From Cervus elaphus (Eukaryota > Chordata > Mammalia > Artiodactyla > Cervidae): a stretch of DNA of 64,000 bases. Below the pieces are notes generated by a model. The model was not told where the DNA came from. It made no database searches and worked only from the letters and a program-made list of their open reading frames with translations. Positions 57,901-64,000 of the stretch are shown piece by piece (position 1 is the first letter of the stretch; every line of letters starts with the position of its first letter). The stretch is from contig NC_057848.1 of assembly GCF_910594005.1 (NCBI RefSeq), positions 54,763,616 to 54,827,615 on the forward strand, read 5' to 3'. Both the position numbers and the translations under genes were made by a program.

Positions 57901-60361
57901 CCCCCAAACAGGAAGTGAAAAGCAAATAGGCAGCTGTGGCCTCACTAAGTTATGAAGGAGACCAGGGCAAACGGCATTTCCTGTCATTGCTTGTCACCAT
58001 TTCTCAATGCCTCTGTCGGAACTGTTTTCATAGATGGCTAAAAATATTATGGAAATTTCTTTGGGGATAAGATGGAAGGCAATGAAGGGAGCTGTTAGAT
58101 GACCTAGACTTGAAAGTGAAACATGCAACTTTTACCAAAAACTTTCCTTAGGACTAGTCACACAACCAGTCACTTGAACTTCTGCATTTTAATGAATACA
58201 GGAATAACAGACCATATGAGCAAAAGTAAAAAGTAAAAGTGCTCAGGATCAGACATTAGATAACCTAGAGGTTTCCTGTTAATTTCAGGTCAGTTTTCAG
58301 AACAATTTGCATGCACCTGATGAGTAAGGAGAGAACTGCAGACTATAATATCCCAGAGAAGAGGAACTAGCATCTTCAGTTTGGTTTCTCTCTCCCTCTG
58401 TCTCTCACCAGCCCACAATATGACCTGTATAACCTCAAAGTATGTGCAGGTATGAGAGGTCTCTAAGGGAATCACATTTTAGATCCTTCACTATTGTCAA
58501 CACACTCTTCACGCCATATGGAGGGATTCCTGTCTTTTTTCCAGAACTGTGAAATGCCAAGCCCTGTGTCGCATTTCTGTAGTCTCTCAACTTCTCAATC
58601 ACCAAAGATCCTTGGAGGGGAAGTTTCAGCTGGAAAGTACAAGCGTTTTGCCCTCATGTTATTGCTACACTGAAGCTCTCGGGATGTCCAGATGAATCCC
58701 CCAGGAAAACCAGGTTTATCAAAGAAAGAGGATTACTAAACAGTAGCAGGGCAGCTAGTTGGCCAAAGTTCTGCCAAACTTTCTCCGAAAAGAAAGGCCT
58801 TCCCTTGGGGAGACTGTGAGTGTGATCCCAGCCCAGACCCTGGCTTCAGAAAGCCGGCAGAACACTTATAGACCAGTCCCTTCCTGTGGCTGTGGCCACT
58901 GCTACAGGCATTTATAAAATAGATCAGACTACCCAGCACCTCCTCGACCCGCATGGTTTTCTACATTTTGAAGCTCTTAGACATAAAAAGTGACCCTATA
59001 ATCTATATATTTTTCACCTCATACTTCTGGACGAGCTAAGAAGGTTTTCTTCATGCTATCCAATCACTCAGGAAAGATGCTGACATCAACAACCTGAGAG
59101 TTTAAATTTTGCTCAAAATCACCTCTGAAAAGAATCCACTCTTCTTCTCTAGGAGGTTCACTGATAATAGATAGCAAGGTGGGGTGGGGGGACACATCAA
59201 TGTGTTCGTTCTTTAACAAAAAAAAAAAATTGGGCCATTTATGGAGTGACTGCATTTCAGTGGACAAGAGCAAACTCCAGTAGGGTGCTGAGAAGGAATG
59301 TGATCTCTGCCAGTGTGCCACGCATCTGGTTGAGTGTGTTTCTATATATTTTAAATAGAACTTGGAAAAACCACTACTGAGTACATGGATCCAATCATAA
59401 TAAAGCAACCACCCTAACATTATGTGACAATCTCATTTTCTCAGTTTGTAAAGCAAAAAAAAAAAAAAAGTGAGAAATTATACTATGAGATATATGTCCA
59501 AATTAATATTATACATGGTACTTTTGTTCTGCTTTGTTTTCCTGTGTGAAGACTGAAGACTAAAAACAAAAGTTGAAATGCAAGCTCTCTGGTTCTTCCA
59601 CTCTCTTGTTCTTTGCTAACAGGCCAATTGCCCCCCGCCAAATAAAAACACAGCCCCTTGTTTGGTTTCTTCACGCTGCTATATAAGGAGAGACTCCAAA
59701 AGCTGTACCTAAAGCCTCATGGTCCTCTGGGCACAAAAGATGATTGTGGTGGATCTGAAATGGCAGCTCATCTCTTCCACAGGGTGGACTTTGCTTTCTG
59801 GATACAGTAAAAAGAGGCGCTATTCACACCTGTATCTTGGTAAATAAAAACCTATGCAAATTCACCCTCTAAATGGGCAATCAGGTTTTGAGTGAAAATG
59901 AGACAGCTCTCAGTGTCCTTTTGGGGTTTTGTCTGACTTCATCACTTTCTAAACTATACATGACACAAGGCATCTGAGTCATGGTATTTCTGATTTTGTT
60001 CCTTTTTTTTTTTTTTTTAACCTGGTAAAAAGGTTTGAAGGACTGTTTCTACATAATTTCTGGTTGCGGACTGATTTCTCTGGGATGTGCTCTGGGGATA
60101 CACTAAATGCAATGACAGGTGACAGGAAAAGAGCATCTGGCTTTCAGGCTACTCCTGGAGGTCTCAGCCCAAAGGCTGCCATTGCCTGCTTTTCCCTGGA
60201 CTTGGGGCAGAGCTGCTACCATGGCGTCAAGCAGGATATTCTGTTTGTTGTTGTTGATAATTTTTTTTGTCAATAAAAAAATAGATAACGCTACCTGAAA
60301 TCACAGGAAGGCCGTTCATAAAATACAACAACAAGTTAGAAAGAATATCTTCCCATTTACT
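54956..60361. other. Repeat-poor block in the 5' intron
   Basis: About 5.4 kb with no SINE or LINE I recognise, the longest such run in the window. GC content rises locally at 57250-57650 and 58500-58960. G-rich runs occur at 57705-57725 and 59179-59192. No coding exon recognised; the short open frames lack family resemblance. Confidence 0.45.
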
Positions 60362-60660
60362 TAACCAAGTTTTACTGAGAACCCTCCCTGTAGCTCAAAT
60401 GATAAAGAATCTGCCTGCAACTCAGGAGACCTGGGTTCGATCCCTGGGTTGGGAAGATCTCCTAGAGAAGGGAATGGCAACCCACTCCAGTATCCTTGCC
60501 TGGAGAATCCCATGGACGGGGGAGCCTGGCAAGCTACAGTCTGTGGCCGCAAAGAGTTGGACACGACTGAATGATTAACACTACTACCAACTACTGTGTA
60601 CCAGGCACTGGGGATATAAAGGAGACCCAGGAACTTGCCTAATAAGGAGTTACTCGTACA
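60362..60660 (-). mobile_element. L2 LINE 3' end (antisense), split by a Bov-tA
   Basis: 'ttttactgagaac' on the left and ACTACTGTGTACCAGGCACT plus GGGGATATAAAGGAGACCCA on the right are consecutive antisense L2 text. Confidence 0.6.
60381..60580 (+). mobile_element. Bov-tA SINE
   Basis: Head CCTCCCTGTAGCTCAAATGA, B box GGTTCGATCCC (60434-60444), body ACTCCAGTATCCTTGCCTGG, end GGACACGACTGAATGATTAA. Full length. Confidence 0.95.
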
Positions 60661-61706
60661 TTCAAGGAAACCTGAATAAGCCTTAAGAAACTAGTCTCAA
60701 ATTTCCACGCCAGTTGCAGGCGATGCCAAGGAGCTCGAGATTCAAAAAAACTGGTGGGGACAATTTTAAGTTAATTTGAGTAATCCACATTGGAAAATAA
60801 GATCAAGCAAACTGTCGGTCTCTAGGATGCTCCCATGGCCTTAAGGAGATCACACAGCCTGTCAGAAGCCTAGTGCCAATCTCCTGCAATTCTGCCCAGA
60901 CTGCCTTTCTCAGTTGGAGGCCCTTTCCTTCTGGGCCCTTCAAGGTCATCCACTGTGTGGTCAGAAAACTAACCTCTGCCTAATGTTAGAAACAAATCAC
61001 TCCTTCTACTCATGAGCCAATGTAATGCTGATAGAAGAAGGCCCTAAGAGTAGACATAATATCTTAAATAGCATGCCTAATTGATTTCTAAATCTCTATT
61101 AATCAGTCTCTTTTATTTCACTTAACACTTTGGTCTCCCGGCTATCATGAAGAGTTCTGGGGTTACTATGCTTGAGCTTCTTGAAAAGGATTATACACAT
61201 ATAGAAGGAGAAAAAAATATGTATGTGTGTGGCATGTAGATGAATATATAACATACATGTTATATATACTGTACATGTTATATACATTTACATATATATT
61301 CACTTACATGTATACACCTCTACACACACACATACTTAAATCAAGCTTTCTTTCATTTCTGCTTCCTCTTGAGTTCTAATCAACATATTCTAATTAACTT
61401 ATTGGAGTTCAACATACAGAGCCTCGGAGAGACATAGTGTAATGCAAACATTTACTATAGTTTATTGTGAAGTGTTTTTCTTTCATTCTTAGAATTGGGG
61501 GAGTGCTGTAAAAATAGGTATTTTTCTATAATCATCTGGGAATAAATCAATGCAGGGTTGTATAAATTGTCCTAAGATGAAGACTAATTTATATATTGTG
61601 CACATGCGTGTGCTTCCATGCACCCAGACAACTTGGGAGTGCCTTTATTTCTCAAATAAAAATAAGGTCCTTCTTCCCAGCTGCATTATTTTACCATCAC
61701 TCTTTT

Positions 61707-61760
61707 AAAAACACAGTCGCTCAAAAAATAAAAAATAAAAATAAAAACACAGTCGCTCAA
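61707..61760. repeat. 18-bp direct repeat flanking an A-rich insert
   Basis: AAAAACACAGTCGCTCAA occurs at 61707-61724 and 61743-61760, separated by 18 bases of A with a few T. It looks like a target-site duplication around an A-tail. Confidence 0.8.
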
Positions 61761-62158
61761 CTTAATACCAAGGAGAAGTAAATTATGGTTTTATATTGTG
61801 TATTTATTAGAATGATCTGGGAAAAAAAACTTTTCTGACTCCTTTTAGGTCAAACGGACAGCATTAACACCTGATAATGTAATTGATACCTTATTTATCC
61901 TAATGCTCAGAGTTGTCTTTCCAACACTGTCATTTGGCTGTCTTGAAGCAATATATAACCATTCAGGAAGAGCAGGATGCTTCAGAACCGGATTCCTTAA
62001 GATCTAAAAGCTTACATTAATATGGCTCTATCTGCTTTCTTTTGGGTCATAATTTGTGTTTGTTTTGGGTTGATCAGCAATTAAAGGTACTTCCTCCCAA
62101 ACAGTTTATTCTCTTAGAGGGAAAGGGCCCACGTCATTTCATCTGAGGACAGGTTTCC

Positions 62159-62180
62159 TTTTATTTATTTATTTATTTTT
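62159..62180. repeat. (TTTA)n simple repeat
   Basis: TTTATTTATTTATTTATTTT, five units. Confidence 0.85.
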
Positions 62181-64000
62181 TGAATCGAGAGCTCTGGCAC
62201 ATGGAGCAAGGGACAGGACCCCCCTCCCCCAAAGAAACAAAACTTCTGATTTCTACTCTCCTGACATCACATACATTTATAAAAGAGGAAAAATCCATCT
62301 GGTGACCCTACCACACTGTCATAAGACAACTTAACTGCATGGAGCACCTTGACGAAGTCAAGGTGTGCACAGCCTGCATGCTTTTTCAGACACTTGATAG
62401 CTGTAACATGTCAGTGACCATTATCTAACTTTAATTATGGGATCAAATTACTTGTCAAACATGGACTGTAAATTATTCTTGTCTGCTAGGCCCCAATCTC
62501 TGTTTGTAATCCTATCAGACAGTTTGATTTATTTTAAAACAGAACAATTCTGCCACCTTCCTGAAAGGACTGTGCTAATAATAAGCAGGATAAGTTTACA
62601 GTTTTGGGAAGGAAAATCTTCATCACATTAGGGGTTTTTTACTCTTTTCTTCCTTTCCCTTCCCTCTCACATATAAAGACATCTGGGGGGAGAACAAAAC
62701 TGTACTTCCGACTACACTGTGAGCATCCGCACGGCAGCCCAGACACGGCCACTGTTCCAGCACGTGCACCACTGTACCGCCTCCAAAGGCAAGACCTTTC
62801 TTCCCCCAGGCTGCTGTGATGACTTTTTCATAGGGCAGAGCTGGGCAGATAATAATACACCTACCGGTCAGAAAGATGAACTACACAAGAGCCTAGCAGT
62901 GCAGTGAGAAGCGAGGGAACCCATTTGAGGCAAATACAATGCAGGCAATGAAGGGAAAGAATGTCCTAAATGACTTCAAATGTTGAGGTTCTAGCCAGTG
63001 CACAAAAAGCAAACTATCTTCTGTTTAAAAGCTGAGCACAAAATCTGCTCCTCTGTGAGTTTACCAACTACTCATTTTTTTTTTTTTTAACTCAACATGT
63101 ACTAAGCACCTAATTTGTGCAAAGCATTGCTTAGGTAAAGGGTAGGTGCAGGAGATTACCAAAGAGAATTCGGATACCAGTTCGGAATCATAGGTTTTAT
63201 CCCCCATAAAAGGCACCTGTTGTGAAATGCCTGGACTGGACAGTTGAGGGGAATCATTAAGGCAGCAAAGGAAATTAGAGAAATGAAGCGCCTCTTAGAA
63301 ACAGAGTGAAACATGCAGTCACCACCTCTAGCCCAGCACCATATCAATTCTCTCTCAAAATATATTTTTTTTCTGACAAACTCCTTTGCTTATGTTTTCA
63401 TACAAGGTCTCCAATCTCATCAGTCTAGGAAGCCACTGAATGTTTAACTGGCAAAATGTCTTCATAATGTCTCTGACACGTGTTCAGCTTATCTATTCTG
63501 GCCCCAAGGTTTAGCCCCCCCACCCCACTCTTTTAAGGATGCATTTGCCCAAAGTCATTCAGCAACAAGGCAGCACGTGAGGAAGCAAAGCTTCATGAAC
63601 TGGAGTCTAAGGATGTAATCACTAAAAACTGGAGAAGGTCCTTTGTGACATCCCTGCTCTCTTGCACAAATGCAGCTTATCTATTTCTCTACCTGCAAGA
63701 GGAACTCTCCTTTCGGATGTGAAGTAATGAACTTCCCTAAACACTTCTGCCACCAATAATCTGAAAAATGGATTATACAGTAAATTCCACTGCAAACAGT
63801 TCAGTTCTTTCTAGGCACACCACAGCACCTGGACAGGAAAACTGCAGCATTCCGAACAGGTGCAAAACAATCTCTTTACCCCCACCACTCCTCGGGAGCT
63901 AGTTGATTTTAATAACAGGAGAATCTGCCAGCCAAGTTGCTCCTATTGCTTTGGGAGAAGTCAAAAGTGGACAGAGGTAGAATAATATCACCTGGGTTAT

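Larger units (their letters stand above)
15502..64000 (-). other. MBNL3: Inferred MBNL3 5' intron / upstream region (partial)
   Basis: Upstream of the exon on the minus strand there are about 48 kb with no recognisable coding exon. In other mammals MBNL3 has a non-coding first exon far upstream of the start-codon exon, so this is most simply the 5' intron. I cannot exclude that an alternative non-coding first exon and promoter lie inside it; non-coding exons cannot be recognised from sequence alone. Confidence 0.65.
60661..64000. other. Repeat-poor 5' intronic DNA with a CpG-rich patch
   Basis: No SINE or L1 recognised, only weak antisense L2/MIR text near 63090-63140 and 63540-63580, (TA/CA)-rich DNA at 61190-61335 and (TTTA)n at 62159-62180. 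A small CpG-richer patch with a CACGTG lies at 62700-62790. No exon recognised. Confidence 0.45.

Overview
This window is nuclear DNA from a ruminant, most likely a bovid. It carries many Bov-tA SINEs (tRNA-like head plus BovB-derived body), two Bov-A2 dimers, three BovB (RTE) LINE 3' ends, artiodactyl CHR-2 SINEs and mammalian L1, L2 and MIR fragments. The sequence alone does not separate cattle, buffalo, sheep and goat.

I can support one protein-coding segment: a single exon on the minus strand at 15313-15501. It encodes the first 59 residues of a muscleblind-like RNA-binding protein. The opening MTAV and the segment from RADADC to RVVACFDSLK match MBNL3 rather than MBNL1 or MBNL2. MBNL3 is X-linked in placental mammals, so the window is inferred to lie on the X chromosome, inside the gene. 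Positions 1-15312 would be the intron after this exon, and 15502-64000 the 5' intron (possibly with unrecognised first exons or regulatory DNA). No other exon, tRNA, rRNA or CRISPR array was recognised. A U6 snRNA pseudogene lies at about 8449-8555.

Layout. 0-5.5 kb: BovB end, Bov-tA copies, L2, MIR and an L1 3' end. 5.6-15.3 kb: Bov-tA, the U6 pseudogene, MIR, Bov-A2 and old LINE remnants in otherwise plain intron. 15.3-15.5 kb: the MBNL3 exon. 16-25 kb: several L1 3' ends, one with a 5' inversion and one split by a Bov-A2. 26.7-30.05 kb: the largest element, a decayed L1 carrying part of the reverse transcriptase, itself interrupted twice. 30-46 kb: scattered SINE, L2 and MIR with long plain stretches. 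48.8-54.9 kb: Bov-tA, L2 plus BovB, nested L1 tails and a Bov-tA pair. 55-64 kb: repeat-poor sequence, somewhat richer in GC and CpG in places, where regulatory elements would most plausibly sit.

Nearly all listed open frames are antisense or broken pieces of retrotransposons, or chance frames. I found no convincing undescribed system. The observations I rate most worth checking are a two-part inverted-repeat structure at 36.0-36.1 kb, two A-rich-only insertions flanked by target-site-like duplications (32.6 and 61.7 kb), the L1 5' inversion, a SINE with an internal deletion at a 5-base repeat, and the weak splice context of the MBNL3 exon.
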